DNA of 20,569 bases from an uncultured Prevotella sp. (GCA_946625715.1 CAMOTK010000007.1:1-20569); one strand, 5' to 3'; shown: positions 7,783 to 16,092, counted from the stretch's first letter. The notes: generated from the sequence alone by a model not told the origin. A program made the numbers and translations.

Positions 7783-8928
7783 ATGAAGCAAATGAAAACA
7801 ATCACAAACATGGCTGTTGCAATAGCACTTATGGCAACAGTATTCACTTCGTGCAGCAAAGACGAAGAAACAACCGCTACGGGCCAGAACGAAGAACTGG
7901 CACAGGTGAACAAATCGTATGTAGAGAACACCGTCTACGCCACCTACACCCGTCTGGCCGACGAGGCTGAAAAGCTGTCGACCATGTCGGAAGACTTCGA
8001 GAGCCAGGACGCACTCGTTGCGCTCTGCGACCAGTGGAAGACGACGCGTAAGTTCTGGGAGTTCAGCGAGGCCTTCCTCTTCGGAGCCGCATCAGGCTAC
8101 GGCATCGACCCGCACATCGACACCTGGCCGTTCGACGTAGCAGCCTTCAACAACCTCTTCTCCAAGTACCACCCTGCCACCAGCGAGGCCGACGCCAAGA
8201 TTATCGACGAGCAGGTGGCCACAACGCAGAACTTCACCGGTTTCCACGCTATGGAGTACATCATCTTCCGCGACGGTGCTCCTCGTCAGCTCGCCGACAT
8301 CACTGCCGACGAACGCTACTTCGTGAAGGCCGTGGCTGCCGACCTCTATCTCTCGGCCTGCCGTCTGGAAGCCGCTTGGAAAGGCACCGCTAACGTGAAG
8401 GCTGCCCGCCAGCAGCTGCTCGAAGAGACCGACATGACGCCTGCCGACTTCTTCGGCGAGGAGTTCATCAATGCCGGCAAGGCCGGTTCGCGCTATAAGA
8501 CCATCACCGATGCCGCTCTGCAAATCATCGGCGGTTGCCAGGACATCATCGGCGAGGTGGCCGAAGGCAAGATTGGGTCGGCCTATCACGGCGACGACAC
8601 CAACTACATCGAGTCGCCCCATGCCTACAACTCTATTCAGGACTTCTACGACAACGTCTTAGGCTGCAAGCATGCCCTCTACGGCGGTCTGACCGTCGAA
8701 GGCACAACACCCGACGCCAAGTCGCTCATCGCCTACAGCCAGAAGCACTATCCCGCCGAGACGGCCGTCGTCGTCAACGCCTTAGAGACGGCCCTCACTA
8801 AGGTGAACGCCATGAAGCGTCCGTTCGTCAAGAACTACACCGACGCTTCTTGCGGTGAAGCCATCGATGCCCTCGACGCCCTCGACGAGGCACTGAGCGA
8901 CCTGGGACTGAAGTTCATGGGCCAGTAA
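7783..8928 (+). CDS. Imelysin-family (M75-type) lipoprotein
   Basis: This 381-residue protein has a lipoprotein signal ending FTSC, with C24 as the lipidated residue. C24 is followed by SKDEE, which resembles the Bacteroidetes signal that sends lipoproteins to the cell surface. The mature part matches imelysins: FWEFSEAFLFGAASGYGIDPHIDTWP is cut here to its hallmarks (FLFG, DPHIDTWP), and the family GxHxxE motif is G153-F-H155-A-M-E158, followed by YIIF. Imelysins were first called insulin-cleaving peptidases, but members such as EfeO-M75 proteins are linked to iron uptake, and the GxHxxE site is thought to bind metal. It lies between the porin-like gene and a di-heme cytochrome lipoprotein (26-base gap), an association known for iron-regulated imelysin loci in other bacteria. 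Confidence 0.9.
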   Translation: MKQMKTITNMAVAIALMATVFTSCSKDEETTATGQNEELAQVNKSYVENTVYATYTRLADEAEKLSTMSEDFESQDALVALCDQWKTTRKFWEFSEAFLFGAASGYGIDPHIDTWPFDVAAFNNLFSKYHPATSEADAKIIDEQVATTQNFTGFHAMEYIIFRDGAPRQLADITADERYFVKAVAADLYLSACRLEAAWKGTANVKAARQQLLEETDMTPADFFGEEFINAGKAGSRYKTITDAALQIIGGCQDIIGEVAEGKIGSAYHGDDTNYIESPHAYNSIQDFYDNVLGCKHALYGGLTVEGTTPDAKSLIAYSQKHYPAETAVVVNALETALTKVNAMKRPFVKNYTDASCGEAIDALDALDEALSDLGLKFMGQ

Positions 8929-8954
8929 ACATCCATTTAAAACACTAAACAAAC

Positions 8955-10580
8955 ATGAAACGAACGCGATTCATCTTCGGCTGCCTGCTGACGGCATGCG
9001 CCGCACTCCCTCTCACCAGCTGTTCCGACGACAAGGAGACAGCCATCGACGAAGAGAAAACCACCGACTACGACCCCGACGAGTTCTACGCCGGCGGCAA
9101 GCTCGGCACGGCCTTCAACGCTACGAAGTCGGCCTTCGAGCAGCCATCGGGCGCTGTTGAAGCCCAGGGGCTGAGCCACGCGTTTCAGATGGGCGAATAC
9201 GCCTTCGAGCGCGACTACAACCAGAATCAGAGCGGCGCCTTCCACGGCCTTGGCCCTGTGATGGTGCGCGTGGGTTGTCTCTATTGTCACCCGTCCTACG
9301 GCTACGGCAAGCGCACAGAGCAGTATCGCGCCAAGGAGATGGGCAACGGCTATCTGCTCGTGGTCTACGACAAGAAGACCGATGCCTACATCCGCTCGGT
9401 GGCCGGCATGCCTCAGACGCTGGCTGTTGCACCGTTCAAGGCACCTATCGACGAGACGAAAATCAAGATAGACTGGCTGGAATATACCGACGAGTGGGGC
9501 AACAAGTTCCCCGACGGCGAGCCTTATTCGCTCATCTATCCTGAAGTGACCATCCCGGCCGATGCCTACTATGCACCCATCATCGTGCAACGCGACGGCA
9601 AGGACGTCGAGGTGGGTGTCGACGAGATTGGCGTGAAGCTCGAAGCCACCATCGGCATCTACGGCACGGGCCTGCTCGACGCTATTCCCGAGGAAGACAT
9701 CATTGAGCAGTGGAAGAAAGAGGCATCCTTCGGCGCACAGCTCAACCCGGCTTTCTTCAAGGACGGCGAGTATGTGGGCTGGTACTCCAACGCCCTGACG
9801 GGCACGAAGTATGTGCGTCGTTTCACCTACGCTCTGAGCCGTGGCCCCGTGCTCGATGCAGCCGGCGCCAACGCTATATGGAACATCACCAACGTGACGC
9901 GCTCCGACCGCCGCTACCACTATCTCGACCTGGCCGGCAAGTACTATGCCGAGACCTCGTCGAAGGACCCCGACGTGCAGCGCGACTTCTACACCTACTT
10001 CCCCGAGTGGAACAAGACGGGCAACGTGGAGAAGGACATCTACAACTACCTCACCAGCCGCGAACTGCCGGTTGAGATGAACGACGAAGAGTACAAGAAC
10101 TTCATGGTATGGCACCGCGGACTGGCCGTTCCCGCCGCCCGCGACGTAGACACGAAGACCTTCCAGCTGGGCAAGAAGAAGTTCACGGAGATTGGCTGTG
10201 CACAGTGTCACCGCCCGTCGTGGACTACCGGTCCCGACCACATCAAGGACCCCAACGGCATGTTCAAGAACGACACCGACATGCCTCAGTATCCCAACCA
10301 GAAGATATGGCCCTACACCGATATGGTGCAGCACCGTCTGTTCATGAAGAACGACATACGCACGGGCTGGTGTCGCACCACCCCACTCTGGGGCCGCGGC
10401 CTGTCGCTCATCGTGGCCAACCACCAGGACCGTCTGCACGACCGTCGTGCGCGCAACGTCATCGAGGCCATCATGTGGCACGGCTCTGCCCAGAGCGATG
10501 CCCGTCGCAGTGTCGAGAACTTCCGCAAGCTGAGCAAGGAAGAGCGCGACGCGGTGGTCAAGTTCATCAACTCCATCTAA
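8955..10580 (+). CDS. Di-heme c-type cytochrome lipoprotein (DHOR/DUF1111-like)
   Basis: This 541-residue protein has a lipobox LTSC (C23) followed by SDDKE, a likely surface-export signal. Two heme c attachment motifs are visible: CLYCH (C108, C111, H112) and CAQCH (C415, C418, H419). The wide separation and the overall size fit the di-heme oxidoreductase family (DHOR, DUF1111, sometimes called thiol oxidoreductase), which is related to di-heme peroxidases and often found beside imelysins. The true redox substrate of the family is unsettled. Heme attachment requires a cytochrome c synthase, and one is encoded only 4 bases downstream. The protein would act outside the inner membrane, perhaps on the cell surface together with the imelysin, for example by changing the redox state of iron or by consuming peroxide. 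That role is inference. Confidence 0.87.
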   Translation: MKRTRFIFGCLLTACAALPLTSCSDDKETAIDEEKTTDYDPDEFYAGGKLGTAFNATKSAFEQPSGAVEAQGLSHAFQMGEYAFERDYNQNQSGAFHGLGPVMVRVGCLYCHPSYGYGKRTEQYRAKEMGNGYLLVVYDKKTDAYIRSVAGMPQTLAVAPFKAPIDETKIKIDWLEYTDEWGNKFPDGEPYSLIYPEVTIPADAYYAPIIVQRDGKDVEVGVDEIGVKLEATIGIYGTGLLDAIPEEDIIEQWKKEASFGAQLNPAFFKDGEYVGWYSNALTGTKYVRRFTYALSRGPVLDAAGANAIWNITNVTRSDRRYHYLDLAGKYYAETSSKDPDVQRDFYTYFPEWNKTGNVEKDIYNYLTSRELPVEMNDEEYKNFMVWHRGLAVPAARDVDTKTFQLGKKKFTEIGCAQCHRPSWTTGPDHIKDPNGMFKNDTDMPQYPNQKIWPYTDMVQHRLFMKNDIRTGWCRTTPLWGRGLSLIVANHQDRLHDRRARNVIEAIMWHGSAQSDARRSVENFRKLSKEERDAVVKFINSI

Positions 10581-10584
10581 GGAC

Positions 10585-12798
10585 ATGAAGCTAAGACATA
10601 TTCCCTTTATCATTCTTGCCGTCATCATCCTAACCTTGATGACGGCAACTTTTGTTGAAAAGAGCACCGACACCGACACCGTCATGCGGCTCTTCTACGG
10701 CTCTTGGTGGTTCATAGCCCTCTGGGCTTCGCTGGTTGTCAGCGGCGGCATGCTGCTCGTCAGCGAGAAAGTGTGGCGCAAGCCTGCCACGATGCTCCTC
10801 TACTGTGCCTTCGTGCTCATCCTTGTGGGGGCACTCGTCACCCACCTGTGGGGCATGCAGGGCGTTACCCACCTGCGCATGGGCGAGAAGCAGACGACCT
10901 TTGTCGACACCGAGACCGACCGCCAGACCAACTTCCCCTTTGAAGTCAGTCTGAAAGCCTTCGAGGTGAAGAACTATCCCGGCACGTCGTCGCCCATGGA
11001 CTATCACAGTACCATCGAGATTGCCGACGGCGACCGCCGGCAGGAGCTCCACGTGGCCATGAACGCCATCGGCGAGTATCGGGGCTACCGGTTCTATCAG
11101 GCCGGCTACGACAACGACGAGCAGGGAGCCACACTCGCCATCAGCCACGACCCATGGGGCATCGGCATCACCTACACCGGCTACGGACTGCTCTTCCTGA
11201 GCATGCTGCTGCTCATGGTGCTGCCACGCGAAGGCTTCCGCCTGATGCTCTCGCGCAAGGCTGCCACCATCCTCGCCCTCATGCTGGCCCTGCCTGCGCT
11301 CCGCGCTGCCACGCCCCACACGCTGGCCGAGGCCGAAGCCCGACAGCTGGGCGACCTCTACATCTACTACAACGGGCGCATCTGTCCGCTGCAGACGATG
11401 GCCAAGGACCTCACCACCAAGCTCTGCGGCCATCAGAGCTTCAAGGGCTACACGGCCGAGCAGGTGCTCTCGGGATGGATGCTCTTCCCCACCGACTGGA
11501 TAGAGGAGCCCATCATCAAGGTGAAGGGAGCCGTGGCCCGCCACTTGGGCATCGAAGGCAAATATGCATCCTACAGCGAGTTTCATCGCGACAACGGCTA
11601 CCTGCTCGACGACGTGCTCTACGAGATTCATTCTGGCGCACACGTCGACAACGCACGCGACTTTCTGGAAGCCGACGAGAAGATGAACATCATACGCATG
11701 GTGCTCAACGGCGAACTGCTGAAGCTCTTCCCCTGTCGCACAAGCGACGGCATCACCTGGTACACGCCGGCCGACCCGCTGCCGGCCGACATGGAGAAAG
11801 GCAAGTGGATGTTCACCAAACGCTCGCTCGACTATCTGAGCGAACTGGCCTGGACCAACCAGCAGCAGGCGGCCGCCGACGTGATAGGGAAAATAAAGAC
11901 CTACCAGACGAAGGAAGCCGCAGGCATGCTGCCCGGCGAAAAGCTGTTCAAGGCCGAGAAGCTATACAACAGTCTTGAACAGACGCGCACCGCCGCCATG
12001 ATTCTGCTCACCATCGGCTTGCTGGCCTGTGTGGCCTACACGCGTGCATGGATTAGCCGGCGGCGCGTAAACCGCTTTGTGGGCATCGCGGCCAACACGG
12101 TCGTAGCCCTCGCGCTGGTCTACCTGCTGTCGGTCATGTGTCTGCGCGGCTACGTCAGCGGCCATCTGCCCTTCTCCAACGGTTTCGAGACCATGCAGTT
12201 CATGTCGCTGGCCTCGCTGCTCATCACCCTGGTGCTGCAACGCCGCTTCATGCTGGCCATGCCCTTCGGCCTGTTGCTGGCAGGCATGACGCTGCTGGTG
12301 GCCATGATGGGCGGCAGCAATCCGCAGCTCACGCCCCTCATGCCCGTACTTGCATCGCCGCTGCTGTCGCTCCACGTGTGCATCATCATGCTGGGCTACG
12401 CCCTGTTGGTCTTCATCATGCTCAATGGTCTCACGGCCATCATCTTGAACCTCTCCAACCGCCGCAAGCACAAGGCGCAGAGCGAGCAGCAGATTGGTCA
12501 GCTGACGCGCATCTCGCAACTGCTACTCTACCCCGCCGCCTTCTGTCTGGCCGCCGGCATCTTCATTGGTGCCATCTGGGCCAACCAGTCGTGGGGACGC
12601 TACTGGGGCTGGGACCCCAAAGAGGTGTGGGCCCTCATCACGCTGCTGGTCTACGCCGTCGGGTTCCACGCCAAGCATCTCGCTTGGCTACGTCGTCCGA
12701 TGGGCTTCCATGTGTACATGGTGCTGGCCTTCCTCACCATCCTCATGACCTACTTCGGCGTCAACTTTTTCCTCGGAGGCATGCACGCGTATGCGTAA
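10585..12798 (+). CDS. ccsBA: Fused system II cytochrome c synthase CcsBA (ResB-CcsA)
   Basis: This 737-residue membrane protein joins a ResB/CcsB-like N-half (membrane helices near 5-25, 40-60, 68-90 and 193-213, with a periplasmic domain) to a CcsA C-half with multiple helices (from about 470). The heme-handling WWD segment is WGRYWGWDPKEVW (W670 on). Four candidate heme histidines are present: H87, H597, H695 and H734. The gaps of 98 and 39 between the last three match those of Helicobacter CcsBA (97 and 39, from memory), so the synthase looks complete. It exports heme and joins it to CxxCH cysteines outside the inner membrane. The ATG lies 4 bases after the di-heme cytochrome stop (GGAC between them), so the two are tightly coupled, and the neighbouring cytochrome is the obvious client. 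Confidence 0.92.
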   Translation: MKLRHIPFIILAVIILTLMTATFVEKSTDTDTVMRLFYGSWWFIALWASLVVSGGMLLVSEKVWRKPATMLLYCAFVLILVGALVTHLWGMQGVTHLRMGEKQTTFVDTETDRQTNFPFEVSLKAFEVKNYPGTSSPMDYHSTIEIADGDRRQELHVAMNAIGEYRGYRFYQAGYDNDEQGATLAISHDPWGIGITYTGYGLLFLSMLLLMVLPREGFRLMLSRKAATILALMLALPALRAATPHTLAEAEARQLGDLYIYYNGRICPLQTMAKDLTTKLCGHQSFKGYTAEQVLSGWMLFPTDWIEEPIIKVKGAVARHLGIEGKYASYSEFHRDNGYLLDDVLYEIHSGAHVDNARDFLEADEKMNIIRMVLNGELLKLFPCRTSDGITWYTPADPLPADMEKGKWMFTKRSLDYLSELAWTNQQQAAADVIGKIKTYQTKEAAGMLPGEKLFKAEKLYNSLEQTRTAAMILLTIGLLACVAYTRAWISRRRVNRFVGIAANTVVALALVYLLSVMCLRGYVSGHLPFSNGFETMQFMSLASLLITLVLQRRFMLAMPFGLLLAGMTLLVAMMGGSNPQLTPLMPVLASPLLSLHVCIIMLGYALLVFIMLNGLTAIILNLSNRRKHKAQSEQQIGQLTRISQLLLYPAAFCLAAGIFIGAIWANQSWGRYWGWDPKEVWALITLLVYAVGFHAKHLAWLRRPMGFHVYMVLAFLTILMTYFGVNFFLGGMHAYA

Positions 12799-12809
12799 AA
12801 ATGTGTAGC

Positions 12810-12884
12810 GTTTTAACAGTGTTAATACAGCGTTTTAACATAGGCAATTCGCTGTTTTAACAATGTTAATACAGCGTTTTAACA
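12810..12884. repeat. Four GTTTTAACA boxes spaced exactly 22 bp, with two TTAACA-N-TGTTAA palindromes
   Basis: GTTTTAACA occurs at 12810, 12832, 12854 and 12876, each start 22 bases after the previous one. Boxes 1 and 3 continue into perfect palindromes TTAACA-G-TGTTAA (12813-12825) and TTAACA-A-TGTTAA (12857-12869), and both are followed by TACAGC before the next box. The array therefore also reads as two copies of a 44-base unit. It begins 11 bases after the ccsBA stop, between convergent genes. A period of two helical turns suggests a protein-binding array, but none is known to me with this sequence. Confidence 0.8.
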
Positions 12885-12953
12885 TTTGCTCTCCAAATTG
12901 CATCATCCGCGCGGCCTTTCTGATGCTGCAATACGTCGATAATAAGATAAAAA

Positions 12954-12985
12954 CAGCCGCCGATGGTTTTGCCCATCGGCGGCTG
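12954..12985. terminator. rny: Strong hairpin terminator after rny, possibly bidirectional
   Basis: A perfect 13-bp stem (CAGCCGCCGATGG at 12954-12966 pairing with 12973-12985) encloses a 6-base loop. On the minus strand it is followed by TTTTTATC, a good intrinsic terminator for rny. On the plus strand CTTCTTTTA follows, so it may also stop transcripts from ccsBA. Confidence 0.88.
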
Positions 12986-13021
12986 CTTCTTTTATATTAA
13001 TTAATGTATGTGCGCTGGTGC

Positions 13022-14563
13022 TTACTTGGCGTAGGCCACAGAACGGGTTTCGCGGATGACGGTGATTTTCACCTGACCGGGATAAGTCATCTCGTTCTGA
13101 ATCTTGGTGGCAATCTCGCCGCTGAGTGCCTCGGTCTCGGCATCGTCCATCTTGTCGGCACCGACAATGACGCGCAGCTCGCGACCGGCCTGGATGGCGT
13201 AGGTCTTCGTGACGCCGGGATAGCTCATGGCGATGGCCTCGAGGTCGTTCAGACGCTTGATGTAGGCTTCTACAATCTCGCGACGGGCACCGGGACGGGC
13301 GCCGCTGATGGCGTCGCACACCTGCACGATGGGAGCCAGCAGCGTCTGCATCTCCATCTCGTCGTGGTGGGCACCGATGGCATTGCAGATGTCGGGCTTC
13401 TCCTTGTACTTCTCGGCAATCTTGGCGCCATAGAGTGCGTGGGGCATCTCGCTCTCCTCGTCGGGCACCTTGCCGATGTCGTGGAGCAGACCGGCGCGCT
13501 TGGCTTTCTTCGGGTTCAGACCGAGCTCGCTGGCCATCACGGCGCAGAGGTTAGCGGTCTCGCGGGCGTGCTGCAAGAGGTTCTGGCCGTAGCTGGAGCG
13601 GTACTTCATCTTACCCACGATGCGCACCAGTTCGGGGTGCAGGCCGTGGATGCCGAGGTCGATGGCGGTGCGCTTGCCGGTTTCGATAATCTCGTTGTCG
13701 AGCTGCTTCTTCACCTTGGCCACCACTTCCTCGATGCGTGCGGGGTGGATGCGGCCGTCGCTGACCAGCTGGTGCAGGGCCAGACGGCAGGTTTCGCGGC
13801 GCACGGGGTCGAAGGCGCTGATGACGATGGCCTCGGGGGTGTCGTCGACCACGATTTCCACGCCGCAGGCGGCTTCGAGGGCACGGATGTTGCGGCCTTC
13901 GCGTCCGATGATGCGGCCCTTCACCTCGTCGTTGTCGATGTGGAACACGCTGACGCTGTTTTCTACGGCAGTCTCGGTGGCTACGCGCTGAATGGTCTGA
14001 ATGACGATTTTCTTGGCCTGGGCGTTGGCGTTGAGCTTAGCCTCGTCCATAATCTCGTTGATGTAGGCAGCGGCGTCGGTGCGGGCCTCGTCCTTCATGG
14101 CTTCCACCAGTCGGCTCTTGGCTTCCTCGGCGCTCAGGCCCGAGAGTTCTTCGAGCTTCTCGCGCTCCTTGAGCTGCATCTTCTCGAGCTCTTCGCCCTT
14201 GACGGCGAGCAGTTTCTTCTCGTTGTCGATGCGCTGCTGCTGGTTGTCGAGCTCGTTCTTGCGGCGGCCAAGTTCTTCCTGGCGCTGGTTGAGCGACATC
14301 TCGCGCTGCTTCAGCTTGTTTTCACTCTGCTGGATGTGCTGGTTGCGCTGCTGCACTTCCTTCTCCAGCTCGCTCTTCTTGTTGAGGAACTTTTCCTTCA
14401 CTTCGAGCAGTTTTTTCTCCTTGATGACTTCTGCCTGCTTGTCGGCATCGGCCATCTTCTCCTTGTATTTCCCGTTGAGTACCTTCAGGAAAACAAAATA
14501 TCCGCCAACAGCTCCCAGAACGAGAGCAGCGACGGCTATCAGTATCACAAAAAAGAGGTCCAT
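13022..14563 (-). CDS. rny: Ribonuclease Y
   Basis: This 513-residue protein has all the parts of RNase Y. These are an N-terminal membrane helix (about 4-25), a long charged coiled coil (about 30-190), a KH RNA-binding domain with [12 protein letters not shown] at 217-228, and an HD hydrolase domain with H332, the HD pair H361-D362 and further conserved histidines at H399/H400. Length is normal for the family. It is a membrane-anchored endonuclease that starts mRNA decay. The gene lies downstream of zapA on the same strand (35-base A/T-rich gap) and is followed by a strong terminator, so it closes this operon. The ATG start gives the membrane helix directly. Confidence 0.96.
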   Translation of the reverse strand: MDLFFVILIAVAALVLGAVGGYFVFLKVLNGKYKEKMADADKQAEVIKEKKLLEVKEKFLNKKSELEKEVQQRNQHIQQSENKLKQREMSLNQRQEELGRRKNELDNQQQRIDNEKKLLAVKGEELEKMQLKEREKLEELSGLSAEEAKSRLVEAMKDEARTDAAAYINEIMDEAKLNANAQAKKIVIQTIQRVATETAVENSVSVFHIDNDEVKGRIIGREGRNIRALEAACGVEIVVDDTPEAIVISAFDPVRRETCRLALHQLVSDGRIHPARIEEVVAKVKKQLDNEIIETGKRTAIDLGIHGLHPELVRIVGKMKYRSSYGQNLLQHARETANLCAVMASELGLNPKKAKRAGLLHDIGKVPDEESEMPHALYGAKIAEKYKEKPDICNAIGAHHDEMEMQTLLAPIVQVCDAISGARPGARREIVEAYIKRLNDLEAIAMSYPGVTKTYAIQAGRELRVIVGADKMDDAETEALSGEIATKIQNEMTYPGQVKITVIRETRSVAYAK

Positions 14564-14598
14564 AAAAAAAATTAATTTATATATAGTTAATATTCGCT

Positions 14599-14889
14599 CT
14601 ATTTCAATGCCTCTTCGATTTCAGAAGTAAGTTTAGAGAGAATATCAGCAAAGGGCGACGTGTCGTTCTTGGCACGTTCCATCTCATACCTGAGAGCTAT
14701 CTCGACAAGGGTCATCAGCGCAATGGTATGGTCGCTCTTCTGCCCTTTATAGCGGTCGGCATAGGCATTGTAGCGCTCTGTGATGAATTTGGCGGCACGT
14801 CTATAGTACTCCTCTTCCTCGCGGTTGTGGAGCACCGTCATGATTTCTTCGTCATAGACGTGCAGTCTTATCTTGAGTTTCTCGTCCAT
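14599..14889 (-). CDS. zapA: Cell division protein ZapA
   Basis: This 96-residue protein matches ZapA: an N-terminal beta-rich head ([31 protein letters not shown]), then the helical segment with [23 protein letters not shown] that forms the dimerising coiled coil. ZapA bundles FtsZ protofilaments at midcell. It lies between a small coiled-coil gene (39-base gap) and rny, an order I recognise from Bacteroidales chromosomes. Size is typical. Confidence 0.9.
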   Translation of the reverse strand: MDEKLKIRLHVYDEEIMTVLHNREEEEYYRRAAKFITERYNAYADRYKGQKSDHTIALMTLVEIALRYEMERAKNDTSPFADILSKLTSEIEEALK

Positions 14890-14928
14890 TTGTTTACTTC
14901 TGCCATCGTTTCGCGGGCGAGTAGAGGG

Positions 14929-15225
14929 TTATCTCTCTCCGCTCAACACGGCAATACATTTGTTCACTTCGCGTATCAGACGGGCCAGCCGGTCTTTGGC
15001 TCCCTGCAGGTCGCCATCGGTGATTTCCAGCATCTTGGCCATCTTCAGCGCGTTGTAGTCCTGACCCGCCTGCTCCAATTTTGCCCGCAGCGACTTGATG
15101 TCCTGCTCGTTCTTCTCGACCTCGGAATACAGCTCCAAGTTCTCCTGCTTCAACTCCTGAAAACGGAGTATCAGCTGGCGGACACGGGTCTCGAACGTGG
15201 CTAAAATCTTCTCATTCTGAGTCAT
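14929..15225 (-). CDS. Small coiled-coil protein, ZapB-like by position
   Basis: This 98-residue, highly charged protein is predicted to be almost entirely helical, with heptad-like spacing of Leu and Ile through residues about 8-65 (RQLILRFQELKQENLELYSEV). It lacks a signal peptide, membrane segment or cysteine cluster. It is directly upstream of zapA and shares the predicted promoter, so a role with ZapA in Z-ring assembly is plausible. ZapB proteins are small coiled coils of similar size, but sequence similarity cannot be judged by eye. The family assignment is inference from size, composition and context. Confidence 0.75.
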   Translation of the reverse strand: MTQNEKILATFETRVRQLILRFQELKQENLELYSEVEKNEQDIKSLRAKLEQAGQDYNALKMAKMLEITDGDLQGAKDRLARLIREVNKCIAVLSGER

Positions 15226-15244
15226 GACGTAATGATTTCTGAGA

Positions 15245-15252
15245 CAAAGGTA
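15245..15252 (-). promoter_or_regulatory. Predicted -7 element for the zapB-like/zapA/rny operon
   Basis: The complement of 15245-15252 reads TACCTTTG, a perfect Bacteroidetes -7 element, about 20 bases upstream of the coiled-coil gene start at 15225. No clear TTG is present at the -33 position. Confidence 0.6.
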
Positions 15253-15319
15253 GGTAAAAAATCGTAATTTTTCCTAATGCGTACCTTATATTTAATATAT
15301 TTAATATTATTTAAAGGTA

Positions 15320-15946
15320 TCAGTCGTCAGAATTCTTCTTAGGCTCCTTCTTGGCCAGCATCACCACGCGATAGACAAAATCGGTGACCCAGCGCTGCGA
15401 GAAGCCGAGCTTCTGGTTGTACTGGCGCACGCCGAGCACCGTCTTGATGACGCCGGCATCGGTGTAGTCGTTCTTGTTGAAAATGTCGTCGACGGTCTTC
15501 TCCGTCATCGCGTAGATGGTCTTTTTGAAGAAGCTGGGCACGCGCAACTTGAACTTCATGAGGTTGCTCGTGAGCATCATGATGTCCTGGATGAAGGCCT
15601 GGAACTGCAGCGTGTAGGGCTGCACGTCCTGCATCTTCTTGCAGCGGCGGTGGATGCTCTGGTCTATCTCCTTGCAGAAGTCGTCGCTCATGCCATACAT
15701 CTCCTTGAGCATCTTCTTGCAGCGCGACTTCTCGCCTACGCCCAACTTGTTGTTCACGGTGGGCACCTTGAGCGTGGTCTTAAACACGCGCAGCTCGGGA
15801 AGGGCGGCCAGGTTGGTGATGCCCAAGTCGGCGGCCATCACAGCCTGGAAATACACACGAATGAGCGTCATGAAGTCTTCCATGCCGCCTGCTTTATTCT
15901 CACTATCGGCTTGCTGCCTACTGAAAAATTTTGATAAGAATCCCAT
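15320..15946 (-). CDS. Protein of unknown function, 208 residues
   Basis: I do not recognise this family. The protein is soluble-looking and basic, with no signal peptide or strong membrane helix. It starts MGFLSKFFSRQQ, is mostly helical, and carries several basic pairs and three cysteines (GEKSRCKKML, DDFCKEI, HRRCKKM). The tail is lysine-rich (KKEPKKNSDD). Codon use resembles that of its neighbours, and a good promoter lies upstream at 15991-15998, so it is very likely a real gene transcribed alone. It is followed by an A/T-rich gap of about 90 bases before the coiled-coil gene start region. It is divergent from rfbA. Nothing in the sequence supports a functional call. Confidence 0.8.
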   Translation of the reverse strand: MGFLSKFFSRQQADSENKAGGMEDFMTLIRVYFQAVMAADLGITNLAALPELRVFKTTLKVPTVNNKLGVGEKSRCKKMLKEMYGMSDDFCKEIDQSIHRRCKKMQDVQPYTLQFQAFIQDIMMLTSNLMKFKLRVPSFFKKTIYAMTEKTVDDIFNKNDYTDAGVIKTVLGVRQYNQKLGFSQRWVTDFVYRVVMLAKKEPKKNSDD

Positions 15947-15990
15947 AATACTTTGATTGTTATATAGTCCGTTTCAACGGAATTTGTGCG

Positions 15991-15998
15991 CAAAGTTA
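15991..15998 (-). promoter_or_regulatory. Predicted -7 element for the 208-residue unknown gene
   Basis: The complement of 15991-15998 is TAACTTTG, matching TAnnTTTG, about 45 bases upstream of the ATG at 15946. A candidate TTTG -33 element (complement of 16021-16024) is 22 bases away, slightly wide. Confidence 0.6.
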
Positions 15999-16062
15999 CA
16001 CTTTTTTCCCAACATTTGTGCAAAATTCACAGCAAAAATGACTCAAAACAAGAAAAAATGTG

Positions 16063-16070
16063 TACCTTTG
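16063..16070 (+). promoter_or_regulatory. rfbA: Predicted -7 element for rfbA, overlapping a spurious upstream GTG
   Basis: TACCTTTG at 16063-16070 is a perfect -7 element. It lies inside the in-frame extension that begins with GTG at 16060. A promoter there means translation cannot start at 16060, which supports the ATG at 16093. The -33 region is not clear. Confidence 0.65.
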
Positions 16071-16092
16071 CACCCCATATAACGTTATATTT

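Noticed and set aside
8937..10685. Long minus-strand open frame (582 codons) opposite the di-heme cytochrome gene
   Set aside because: The plus strand encodes a lipoprotein with two CxxCH motifs. The reverse frame has no recognisable motif and is an effect of codon bias on the opposite strand.
12810..12884. CRISPR array
   Set aside because: The repeated box is only 9 bases and the period 22 bases, too short for repeat plus spacer. The intervening segments repeat too, and no cas gene is nearby.
12900..12926. Weak hairpin GCATCA/TGATGC as a ccsBA terminator
   Set aside because: It has only 6 paired bases with a 15-base loop and no T-run. The strong hairpin at 12954-12985 is the better candidate.
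13004..14575. Long plus-strand open frame (523 codons) opposite rny
   Set aside because: It is a mirror of rny, rich in Leu, Val and His without any domain. RNase Y on the other strand is certain.
14564..14598. Separate promoter or 6S-like RNA between zapA and rny
   Set aside because: The gap is only 35 bases of A/T-rich sequence with no TAnnTTTG element, which is too short for an RNA gene.
16060..16092. GTG at 16060 as the start of rfbA
   Set aside because: A perfect -7 promoter element overlaps it at 16063-16070, and the family starts just before the GGSGTR motif, so ATG 16093 is preferred.
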